Assembly: GCF_030398385.1 (NCBI RefSeq)
Contig: NZ_JAOAOQ010000044.1
Coordinates: 1 to 47,409, forward strand
DNA from: Aquibium sp. ELW1220
Lineage (GTDB): Bacteria > Pseudomonadota > Alphaproteobacteria > Rhizobiales > Rhizobiaceae
DNA: 47,409 nt
Reading direction: 5' to 3'
How positions within the stretch are numbered: the first letter of the stretch is position 1; every line of letters starts with the position of its first letter. Under the pieces are notes generated by a model. It searched no databases. It saw only the letters and a program-made list of their open reading frames with translations, and was not told the DNA's origin. Positions 8,463 through 16,700 of this stretch are shown in pieces. The position numbers and the translations under genes are program-made.

Positions 8463-9979
8463 GCGCGGCGGTCCTCCAGGCGGCCGGCATCCACAAGACC
8501 TTCGGGGGAGCGGTCGCGCTGCATGATGCGCGGCTGACCCTCCATGCCGGCGAGATCCACGCCGTCATGGGCGAGAACGGCTCCGGCAAGTCGACGCTCC
8601 TCGCCATTCTGTCTGGCGCCCTGCGCCCCGATTCCGGGACGATCGGCTTCGACGGCAGGAGCGTCGGCGCGCTCGATCCGGTCGAGGCGCGGGCGGCGGG
8701 GATCGCGATCGTGCATCAGGAGCCGCAGCTCGCGCCGTCCCTGACCGTTGCCGAGAACATCCTCATGGGCCGGCTGCCGGCATCGGCGGGATTTCTGCGC
8801 TGGCGGACCGTCAACGCCCGCGCCCAGGCGGTCCTCGCGACGCTCGGCATCGACGTCGACGTCCGCACGAAGGTGGCGGAACTCTCCATCGGCCGCCGCC
8901 AGATGATCGAGATCGCCAAGGGCCTCGTCGACGAGCCGCGGATCCTGCTGCTCGACGAGGCGACGAGCTCGCTCGACGAGGCCGATGCCGCGATCCTGTT
9001 TCGCCTGCTGCGCGCGCTGCGCGACAAGGGCGTCGCCATCGCCTTCGTCTCGCACCGCATGACGGAGGTGATGGAACTCGCCGACCGGGCGACCGTGCTG
9101 CGCGACGGCCATTTCATCGGCACGACGCCGATCGCCGAAACCGACGAGCGCGCGCTCGTCTCGATGATGGTCGGCCGCGACCTGAAATCATACTGGCACC
9201 GCGCGCCGGCAAGACCCGGCAAGGTGCTGCTCGACCTTCAGGAGGTCTCGCGCGGCTCTCTGCGCGACGTGACGCTCACGGTGCGCGCGGGCGAGGTGGT
9301 GGGCCTCGCCGGTCTCGTCGGCAGCGGCCGCAGCGCGCTCATGCGCACCATCACCGGCGTCAGGACGGCAACCTCCGGCGCCATCGTCGTGGACGGCCGG
9401 CGGGTGGACCCCCGCTCGCCGGCCCACGCCCACCGTGCCGGCATCGGCTACGTTCCGGAAGACCGCAAGGTCGAGGGCCTCGTCATGGGCTGGTCGATCC
9501 GGCGCAACGCGGCGCTGTCGCGCATGAACCTGCGCGGACCCATGGCGTTCCTCGGCAAGGCCTTCGACGAGGCGGCCTTCGTCGACGGCTCGCAGGGCCT
9601 GAAGATCAAGGCGACCGACTCCGGCCAGCGCGTCAGCGAACTCTCCGGCGGCAACCAGCAGAAGGTGGTGATCGCCCGCGAACTGGCGACGAACCCGAAA
9701 GTGCTGCTGCTCGACGAGCCGACGCGGGGCATCGACGTCGGCGCCAAGGAAGACATCTACGCGCAGATTGCGAAGCTCGTGGGCGAGGGCATGGGCCTTT
9801 TGATCGCGTCCTCCGAACTGCAGGAACTGCTCGGCGTCTGCCACCGCATCTGCGTCCTCTACCAGGGGCGCATCGTGGCCGAGTTCGACGCGGAAGAGGC
9901 GACCGAGGAAGCCATCGCCTACTGGGCGTCCGGCGCCCACGAACTGGAAACGTCATCTCAGGGAGCGGTGCACGCATGA
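8459..9979 (+). CDS. Sugar ABC importer, dual ATPase (RbsA/XylG/MglA type)
   Basis: This 506-residue protein has two fused ABC domains energising a carbohydrate importer at the inner membrane. Domain 1 has a Walker A GENGSGKST at 38-46 and a degenerate signature LSIGRRQ before LLLDEATSSLDE. Domain 2 has the Lys-less GLVGSGRS typical of the second domain in this family, the signature LSGGNQQK and LLLDEPTRGIDVGAK. The ATG at 8459 overlaps the upstream TGA; the frame is open further 5' but only as a shadow of the SDR gene. It is followed by the permease with an ATGA overlap at 9976. Confidence 0.95.
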   Translation: MSAAVLQAAGIHKTFGGAVALHDARLTLHAGEIHAVMGENGSGKSTLLAILSGALRPDSGTIGFDGRSVGALDPVEARAAGIAIVHQEPQLAPSLTVAENILMGRLPASAGFLRWRTVNARAQAVLATLGIDVDVRTKVAELSIGRRQMIEIAKGLVDEPRILLLDEATSSLDEADAAILFRLLRALRDKGVAIAFVSHRMTEVMELADRATVLRDGHFIGTTPIAETDERALVSMMVGRDLKSYWHRAPARPGKVLLDLQEVSRGSLRDVTLTVRAGEVVGLAGLVGSGRSALMRTITGVRTATSGAIVVDGRRVDPRSPAHAHRAGIGYVPEDRKVEGLVMGWSIRRNAALSRMNLRGPMAFLGKAFDEAAFVDGSQGLKIKATDSGQRVSELSGGNQQKVVIARELATNPKVLLLDEPTRGIDVGAKEDIYAQIAKLVGEGMGLLIASSELQELLGVCHRICVLYQGRIVAEFDAEEATEEAIAYWASGAHELETSSQGAVHA

Positions 9980-10956
9980 CGACGAACGAAGGTGGGCAGG
10001 CGGCGTCCGGCTCCGGCGTGCGGGTGGGGACCGTTCTCCGGCGCTATCTCGGCGTGGGCGCGGCCCTGCTGGTGCTGATAGTCGTCCTGTCGCTGACGCA
10101 GGACAACTTCCTGCGCTATTCCAACATCATGAACATCCTGCGCACCAATGCGGTGCTGTTCGTGGTGGCGGTCGGGCTGACCTTCGTCATCGTCAGCCAG
10201 GGTCTCGATCTCTCGGTCGGTTCCATGGTGGCGCTGGGCGGCGTGTTCCTGGCCTCGATGCTCGAGGCCGGGGTTCCTGCCTGGCCGGCGATCCTGATCA
10301 CCGTCCTCGCCTGCACCTTCCTCGGCGCGCTCATCAACGGCGGTCTCATCGCCTATGGCGGCCTGAACTTCTTCGTCGTGACGCTCGGCATGCTGCAACT
10401 GCTGCGCGGCGCAGCGCTCGTGCTCTCCAACGGCGTGACGAAATCGACCATCGCGCACGAGCCGGTGCAGTGGCTGGGCGACGGCTTCGTGGCGGGGTTT
10501 CCCATGCCGGTGCTGATCGCCATTCTCGTCGGCATCGTCGGCTACGTGGTGATGCGGTGGACCCGTTTCGGCCGCAGCGTCTATGCCGTCGGCGGCAACG
10601 AGGTCGCGGCGCGGCTGTCGGGCGTCAACGTCAGGGCGGTGCGGTTCTCGGTCTACGCGATCGCCGCCCTCACGGCGGGCATTGCCGCCGTGATGCTGAC
10701 CGGCCGCCTGACCTCCTCCCAGCCGGTCAGCGGCGCGCTCGGCCTCGAACTGTCGGCGGCCGCCGCCGTGCTCCTCGGCGGCGCGAGCTTTGCCGGCGGC
10801 AGCGGCACCGTCGCCGGCACGGCGATCGGCGTCCTCTTCCTCGGCATCCTGGCCAACGGCATCACGCTCGCGGGCGTACCGTCCTACTGGCAGGGCATCG
10901 CAACCGGCGTCGTTCTCGTCGCCGCCATCGCACTCGACCGCTTCCGCGGCCGATGA
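9976..10956 (+). CDS. Sugar ABC importer, permease (RbsC-like)
   Basis: This 326-residue, very hydrophobic inner-membrane protein has about eight to ten predicted membrane helices. The family signature around residues 55-110 (NAVLFVVAVGLTFVIVSQGLDLSVGSMVALGG) and the later EVAARLSGVNVRAVRFSVYAIAALTAGIAAV with a LGLELSAAAAVLLGGASFAGG segment are characteristic of RbsC/XylH/AraH permeases. It starts inside the ATPase stop (ATGA) and is 36 bases ahead of the binding-protein gene, so one transcript is likely. Confidence 0.94.
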   Translation: MTTNEGGQAASGSGVRVGTVLRRYLGVGAALLVLIVVLSLTQDNFLRYSNIMNILRTNAVLFVVAVGLTFVIVSQGLDLSVGSMVALGGVFLASMLEAGVPAWPAILITVLACTFLGALINGGLIAYGGLNFFVVTLGMLQLLRGAALVLSNGVTKSTIAHEPVQWLGDGFVAGFPMPVLIAILVGIVGYVVMRWTRFGRSVYAVGGNEVAARLSGVNVRAVRFSVYAIAALTAGIAAVMLTGRLTSSQPVSGALGLELSAAAAVLLGGASFAGGSGTVAGTAIGVLFLGILANGITLAGVPSYWQGIATGVVLVAAIALDRFRGR

Positions 10957-10992
10957 CGCAAACCTCGTGAACAACCAAAAGGGGAAATCGAC

Positions 10993-11964
10993 ATGACGAA
11001 ACTGAAGTCCATTCTGCTCGCAGGGGCGGCCGCAACCGCCGCGCTGACGGGCCTGGCCAGTGCCCAGGACAAGCAACCCGTCGTCGGCATCATCGGCGCC
11101 AACTACGCCATCGAGGCCGCGCGGGCGCAGTATGAATCGGTCGCGGCCGGCCTCAAGGCCCGCGGCATCGCCTACAAGTTCCTCGACGCCCAGCTCGACA
11201 TCAACAAGCAGGTCGCCCACATCGACCAGTTCGTCGACGAGGGCGTGGCGGCGATCGCCATGGACATCGCCGGCGATCCCAACGCCGTGCTCGGCCCGCT
11301 GATGCGCGCCGATGCGGCCGGCGTGAAGATCTTCTCGATCGGCGGTACGCCGGGCTTCGACAAGACCCTGGTGCAGGTCAACATGCCGTCGCGCGAACTC
11401 GGCGTGAAGTCGGGCGAATATGTCTGCGAGGCGACCGGCGGCACGGGCGAGATCGCGCTCATCGAGGCGATCGAGATCCCGGTGCTGACGCCGCGCTGGG
11501 ACGGCTTCAAGGAGACGATCAAGGAGAAGTGCCCCGACCTTGAGATCGTCGCGATCGAGCGCGCCATCCCCGACGACGCGGCGACCGGCCGTCCGCTCGC
11601 TGAAAACCTGCTGACGCGCTTTCCCGACCTCAAGGCCATCTGGTCGATGAACGACGGCATCGCGCTCGGCGCGGGCCTCGCCGCCAAGTCGTCCGGCCGC
11701 GAGATCCTGATCACCGGCCTCAACGGCGAGAACCAGGGCATCGACGGCATCAAGCAGGGCGTCATCTCGGCGAGCTGGGACATGATGCCGACCGACGGCG
11801 GCATGGTTCTGGCCGGCCGCATCGCCGACATCCTGGAAGGCAAGACGCCGGCGCCGACGACGACGGAAGTCATCCAGATCTCCGACGTCGCCACCTGGAC
11901 CAAGGACAACGTCGCCGACTGGAAGCCCTACGACCAGCGGGTCGAGTACCCGGGTCTGCAGTAA
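10993..11964 (+). CDS. Periplasmic sugar-binding protein of the ABC importer (RbsB-like)
   Basis: This 323-residue protein has a signal peptide (MTKLKSILLAGAAATAALTGLASAQD) and a type I periplasmic binding fold: VVGIIGANYAIEAARAQYESVAAGLKARG, then IDQFVDEGVAAIAMDI and WDMMPTDGGMVLAGRIADIL. It would capture the substrate and deliver it to the RbsC-like permease. The RBS (AAAAGGGG about ten bases before the ATG) is strong, and binding-protein genes are usually expressed most highly. Sugar or polyol specificity cannot be deduced. The gene order ATPase-permease-binding protein is retained. Confidence 0.93.
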   Translation: MTKLKSILLAGAAATAALTGLASAQDKQPVVGIIGANYAIEAARAQYESVAAGLKARGIAYKFLDAQLDINKQVAHIDQFVDEGVAAIAMDIAGDPNAVLGPLMRADAAGVKIFSIGGTPGFDKTLVQVNMPSRELGVKSGEYVCEATGGTGEIALIEAIEIPVLTPRWDGFKETIKEKCPDLEIVAIERAIPDDAATGRPLAENLLTRFPDLKAIWSMNDGIALGAGLAAKSSGREILITGLNGENQGIDGIKQGVISASWDMMPTDGGMVLAGRIADILEGKTPAPTTTEVIQISDVATWTKDNVADWKPYDQRVEYPGLQ

Positions 11965-11993
11965 GCCGAAGAGCCGGGTCCGGAGACACAACC

Positions 11994-13079
11994 ATGCGCG
12001 CACTTCTCCTCAGCCAGATCGGCGTCGCCCAGGAGGTCGTCGACGATCTCGACGTCGACCTTCCGCAGGAGCATGAAGTGCTCGTCCGGACCTGCGCCTG
12101 CGGCGTCTGCCACAGCGACCTGCATTTCCGGCAGGGGAAATGGACCTCCTTTCCCATGCCGCTCGTGCTCGGCCACGAATGCGCCGGCATCGTCGAGAAG
12201 GTCGGGTCGCAGGTCAGCTACCTGAAGCCCGGCGATCACGTGGTGGGCTGCCTGACGCCCTTTTGCGGCGAGTGCGAGTACTGTCTCTCCGGTCGCATGT
12301 ACATCTGCAACGGCGGCGGGCTGAACCGGCCGGAGGGCGGCAGGCCCCGCCTGTCGCGGCGCGGCAAGCCGGTCTCGCAATTCGTCAATCTCTCCGGCTT
12401 CTCGGAGATGATGCTGGTGCACGAACGCGCGCTGGTGAAGATCGACGAGGACATTCCGCTCGACGTCGCGGCCGTCGTGGGCTGCGCCGTCACCACCGGC
12501 GTCGGCGCGGTGTTCAACACGGCCGAAGTGCGGCCCGGCGAGACCGTGGCCGTGTTCGGCTGCGGCGGCGTCGGCCTCAACATCGTGCAGGGCGCCCATG
12601 TCGCAGGTGCCGGCCGCATCATCGCCGTCGACCGCTCGCCCGCCAAGGCTGAGGCCGCGCGGGCCTATGGCGCGACCGACGTCGTCGTCTCCGACGACGA
12701 GGTGGTCGGGCGCGTCGTCGAGATGACCGGAGGCGGCGTCGACCATGCCTTCGAGGCCGTCGGCCTGACCGTCACCGCGCAGGCCGCCTTCAACGTGCTG
12801 AAGCCCGGCGGGACCGCGACCATCGTCGGGCTGCTGCCGATGGGCGACAAGATCAGCGTCGATTCGACCATGCTGACCTTCGACCGGCGGCTGCGCGGCT
12901 CGTCGATGGGCTCCAACCGCTTCCGCATCGATATCCCCCGCTACCTGAAGATGTGGCAGGACGGCCGGCTGAAGATTTCCGAGATGATCACCGCGCGGAT
13001 CACGCTCGACGAGGTCGACGACGCCATGGTGGCGCTCGACAAGGGCGACGGCATCACGCGCTCGGTGGCGATGTTCTGA
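11994..13079 (+). CDS. Zinc-dependent alcohol dehydrogenase (MDR superfamily)
   Basis: This 361-residue protein has both zinc sites of classical alcohol dehydrogenases: catalytic Cys39 (GVCHSD), His61-Glu62 (GHE) and Cys164, and structural Cys91, Cys94, Cys97, Cys105. GCGGVG at 189-194 and Asp213 point to NAD(H) binding. It oxidises an alcohol to an aldehyde or ketone in the cytoplasm. It follows the binding-protein gene by 29 bases and ends the operon, and a hairpin follows its stop. Together with the divergent molybdenum aldehyde oxidoreductase this suggests alcohol to aldehyde to acid, an inference from position. Confidence 0.93.
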   Translation: MRALLLSQIGVAQEVVDDLDVDLPQEHEVLVRTCACGVCHSDLHFRQGKWTSFPMPLVLGHECAGIVEKVGSQVSYLKPGDHVVGCLTPFCGECEYCLSGRMYICNGGGLNRPEGGRPRLSRRGKPVSQFVNLSGFSEMMLVHERALVKIDEDIPLDVAAVVGCAVTTGVGAVFNTAEVRPGETVAVFGCGGVGLNIVQGAHVAGAGRIIAVDRSPAKAEAARAYGATDVVVSDDEVVGRVVEMTGGGVDHAFEAVGLTVTAQAAFNVLKPGGTATIVGLLPMGDKISVDSTMLTFDRRLRGSSMGSNRFRIDIPRYLKMWQDGRLKISEMITARITLDEVDDAMVALDKGDGITRSVAMF

Positions 13080-13086
13080 GCGGCGG

Positions 13087-13110
13087 GACCGTCCGCGCCG
13101 GCGGACGGTC
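13087..13110 (+). terminator. Hairpin after the alcohol dehydrogenase gene
   Basis: This is a perfect 10-base stem (GACCGTCCGC / GCGGACGGTC) with a four-base loop, starting seven bases after the adh stop. It is followed by TGCCTTCC rather than a long T run, so it is a plausible but not ideal intrinsic terminator. It also marks the boundary to the accessory island. Confidence 0.55.
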
Positions 13111-13128
13111 TGCCTTCCGGGTGTTGGT

Positions 13129-13171
13129 GGACGGTCTGGTCAGGCGGATAGCAGTAGACGCTATCGCTCAT
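13129..13171 (-). pseudogene. Truncated fic toxin gene remnant (left copy)
   Basis: Only the first 14 codons (MSDSVYCYPPDQTV) match the start of the Fic protein fragment at 20063-20260; after that the sequence runs into unrelated DNA near the hairpin of the adh gene. The FIC catalytic motif is absent, so no AMP-transferase activity is possible. The ATG overlaps the stop of the antitoxin-like gene by four bases, as in the right copy. Confidence 0.6.
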
Positions 13172-13386
13172 TCAGCGGCGTGTAATGTCGCCGCCGAACG
13201 TGCGCGTTCCCTGATATGGGCGAGGCGCCTTTCGTGCGACCAGCCCTCGCGCTCGAACCTCTCGGACATCGCCGTCTGCTCCGGGCTGGGCGGGCTGTCT
13301 TCGATCGATTGCAGATGCGCGGCCGTCGGGCGCTGCCTTGCTTGCACAAGCGCTTCGTCGGACGGGCCTTTTTCGTCTTTCGTCAT
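13168..13386 (-). CDS. Small antitoxin-like partner of Fic (left copy)
   Basis: This 72-residue, Glu/Arg-rich protein (starts MTKDEKGPSDEALVQARQR, ends IRERARSAATLHAAE) is clearly paralogous to the 70-residue product at 20257-20469. It sits directly before a fic start with an ATGA overlap, the arrangement of FicT/FicA-type toxin-antitoxin pairs in which a short helical antitoxin blocks the Fic active site. The antitoxin role is inferred from position; I cannot place an unambiguous inhibitory motif. Its toxin is lost, so it would be an orphan. Confidence 0.6.
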   Translation of the reverse strand: MTKDEKGPSDEALVQARQRPTAAHLQSIEDSPPSPEQTAMSERFEREGWSHERRLAHIRERARSAATLHAAE

Positions 13387-13494
13387 CCTTGGATCATACC
13401 GGAATCAGCCCCGAATTGCCAGCTTCCAACGGCTTTTCCCGCTGACTCTCGCCGTTTCCGTCCGCCTCCATTTCATGGTTCTTTGTCGCGGGCG

Positions 13495-13719
13495 CCGGAG
13501 CTGAACCGGTGGAGAACCCCGGTGCAAGCCCGGCGGGCATTCTGGCAGCACCTGCGCAACAACCGGCAGTCGAACCGCGTCTTCGCCGACGACGAGGCGA
13601 TCATCGAAGCCGCCTGCGACGCCTGGCGCAAGCACCTCGCCCAACCAAACGCAATCACATTGATCAGAATGTTGGGCCGGACGCATGTCGGGCAGCGGAC
13701 AAGGTGGTTGGTATTATGA
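13495..13719 (+). pseudogene. IS630-family transposase remnant (C-terminal part)
   Basis: PELN, then (after a frame change) VEN, followed by WQHLRNNRQSNRVFADDEAIIEAACDAWRKHLAQPNAIT resembles the C-terminus of IS630-family transposases, where the DDE glutamate lies in an N-P-x-E-N motif. The PELN...VEN frame break and the altered C-terminus after the IT show it is decayed. The rest of the transposase is missing. It lies at the inner edge of the left flanking repeat, consistent with past mobile-element activity at the island border. Confidence 0.65.
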
Positions 13720-16700
13720 ACCGACTTGCTGTCTTCCGCGGGCAGCGGGCGCGACCGTGGCGGCGGCGCGAGACAGATCCAGAACGACCACGCTGATCGC
13801 GGCTTGCAATTGCTCGGGCATCTCCGCGAGGATCGCCTCCCTAAGTGCACGCGCCGAACTGATACCGGTGGTTCGTAAACCCGCAACCGGCACATCGGCG
13901 CCATACCAGAATACAAGGTAGATGCCTTGCCCGGCGGCATTGGGATGAATGGCGTATCGTTCAGCAAGCTGCGCAGAAGCAGCGGTAAAAAGCCTGCTGC
14001 TCCACTGCCCCTTTACCTCAACCACCAGGAGCCGCTGAATGCCTGGAAGTGTCGCGCTCACCGTAATGTCGCACCGGTTTTCGTCGGCCATGTGGCGCTC
14101 GATCTCCACGGACAATCCAAGTGCCATCATGCGCGCATACAGCCGGTCCACCACGCGGTTGCGGCCCGTGTTCTCATCGACATGCGCGCCGCCTTCATAG
14201 AAGGTGTCGAGTGGGTCGGTTTCGGAGCCGCGTAGCCAGCCCTGAAGCGCTGCCAGTTCCTCGACCATCAGCGCGCGCAGATCCTCAACCGTAGCAACCT
14301 GGTGCCGGTCGAGCATCGCAACGATCTGCGCGGGCGACGGCGCTGCGAAATCCCGCAGCGCCAGGGCATGCAGCGTTTCGGCGCGCAGGGTCAGAAGCTG
14401 CGCTCTGAAGACATCAAAGCGGGAGTCGCCGAGCATATTGTCTAGCACAGGCAACTTGCGGTCAAGATCCGCGCTACCGATCTTCCAGATCACATCCGTG
14501 AAGAATCGGAATGCGCGTTCCCCTGGTGGTGAGCTCGTGCCGAAGCCGTTCGGGAGCGGGACCGGCGGCCACGCGGTAACGAATGTGTCGAGGATGCGGA
14601 AGATCGCCTCAGGTGAGAGCGGCAGTTGGTAAGCATTTTCCTTAGCGCCGAACCATCCGATGCGGTCCTGGATGTCAAGAACGACAGCTGGGTCGAGGCG
14701 TAATTCAGACCATGCCCGCGAGAGCGACGGAGTCTCGAAGAAAAAGCATTGCAGCGCCCAGAAGCGATGGCGGCGGGCCGCACTCTGATCCTGTTGCGTG
14801 TTCTTCCCGCTGTCCGCGACAGGATCGGCAAAGCGCGCATCGATCAGAGCCAGGAGCCGCGCCCGGTCGCCATGCTCGGCTGCCATCTCAAACAGCGTCT
14901 CCATCGCGTGCTGCGGCATGAGCGGATAACGCTCAAGCCAGTCGAGCGGCTGAGTTCTCAGGAAGCCCCGGAAACGCGCCTTCCGCTTCAGCCACGCGAC
15001 GTTCGTCGGCGTCTCTTCGGTCGACACGAGCGCCGGCTCGATGTACGCGGCAATAAATTGGTCTACCGCCGCCTGATCCAGAAAGACAGCGTCCTCAAGG
15101 GCTTCCTCGAACGCCTTCTCTTCGGCGTCGTTGTCCATGAATGCTGGCCATGACCCGGCCTCGGTGTAGGCTGCCTTCAGGACGACTGGAGGGAGCGCGG
15201 TCAAGTCCGAGCCGTCCCGGAACCGCACGAGGCAATGCGCGTAGAATATCTGGGCCGTCGCCCGGCCTCGCCCGGTGGCTAGGTCCCGCAACGATGGACT
15301 GTGCACCATAAGATGCGGGATGCAGTTGCGCAGCGCCTCTGCAGGTGTGGCACCATAGTCCATGTGCGCCAGCTTTTCGGGTTCGAGCAGGTACATGCTC
15401 GCGAAGTATCTCGTCCACCCACCGACCAGACCGGCGGCAATTTCTTCGCGGTGTGCGTTGAAGTGCGTTTGGTTCTCCGCATGCACTTGCGCTTCGCGCC
15501 GCTGGTACCGTCCGCGGCGAAAGTGCATGTCTCGCCTTTGCTGCTCGCGTTGCAGGCGGGACTGACGCTCCCGCAGTGCCCAGACCCGCATCAGTGCCGG
15601 ATTGGCCCGTGCGTGCGACCGCTGAAGCGTGCGGATGGGGCTAGCGCGCTGCTCGGTGTTGTGGGGGTTGTGCGGCATCAGCATCACCTGCCAAAGCGCA
15701 TGATTTCCGGAGGCGATCGCCTTGTCAGCGACTACCGTCATGTCCTCGGCATGGAGCCGGATGCCTGCATGGGTTGTGCTTATATACAGGTCACTCACGG
15801 CCTGTTGAGTGGCGTAAAGTGTCTCATGGCTAAAGACTGCCAACCACTGCACCGCCCTTCGCAAGCCGTGATCCTCTTTCAAGTACCGCACAGAGTTACA
15901 ATTGTCTCCGCCATGATAATCCGAGAAACGAAGTTGGCTAAGCCACTGCCATAGCCGATGAGGATCATGCGGCCCGGTGGCAATTTCGAAATAGCGATCC
16001 AGCACGTTACCCACAATCTTGCTGATGCCATTGCGGCATCGGCAGTGCCAGCGTTGACGGGGGGAGCAGGTACAGATGAGCCCCGACGTGAGTTCGTCGA
16101 GGGCACTGCGGAGCGTTCCCACATCCAGCGACGTGATCAACGTCTTGATAAAATAGCGGCGCTCGCGTTCGCGATCGCGGGGTTCGTCTTTAGTTGGATA
16201 AAGGCTGGCGGCGCCGCGGAGCAACGCAAGCAACTGCTGCAGACTAACACGCTCACCGCCGAGTTCCATCGCCGCGTGAGCGGCGAGATCGAGCGATACG
16301 GAAGTTCCTTCCGTGACGAGGGAAGGTACAATAGCTGCGGCGCGGTCCGGATCTGCCATGACCAGGGTGCGGAACGCACTCTTGCGCGGTCCGCGCCCAA
16401 GAGGGCCGAACAGAGCGATCCGCTCAAGATCCGGCACGAACATCGCGCCAGCATCTGAGGACGCGACCAACTCGAGTAAAAGATCGCGCATCGTCGCGTC
16501 TGCCGCTGCCGGGTCCAGGATTGCCGACGTTGCCTCGCGCACATCATCGTTGAAAAACTGGCCGACATTGAAGCGTCGCCACAGATCCCCGCGCCGAAAG
16601 AAAGGGTCATTGCGGGATATCTCGGCCAGCCGTGTCAGCAAGTGTTGTTTGGCCCGCGGTGTCAGACGGGCGGGATCGCCGTTGGCCAGCACCGCATACG

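Larger units (their letters stand above)
13129..13481. repeat. Island-flanking direct repeat, left copy (antitoxin plus fic start)
   Basis: About 350 bases match 20218-20564 in the same orientation at roughly 90 percent by eye. The main difference is a nine-base insertion here near 13260. Each copy holds the antitoxin-like gene, the first codons of fic, and the gene's upstream region. Similarity starts at GGACGGT and ends at CATGNTTC. The two copies bracket a ~6.7 kb segment of lower GC. Confidence 0.85.

Noticed and set aside
9958-12003. 681-codon minus-strand open frame over the permease and binding-protein genes
   Set aside because: Antisense shadow with D/R/H-rich low complexity.
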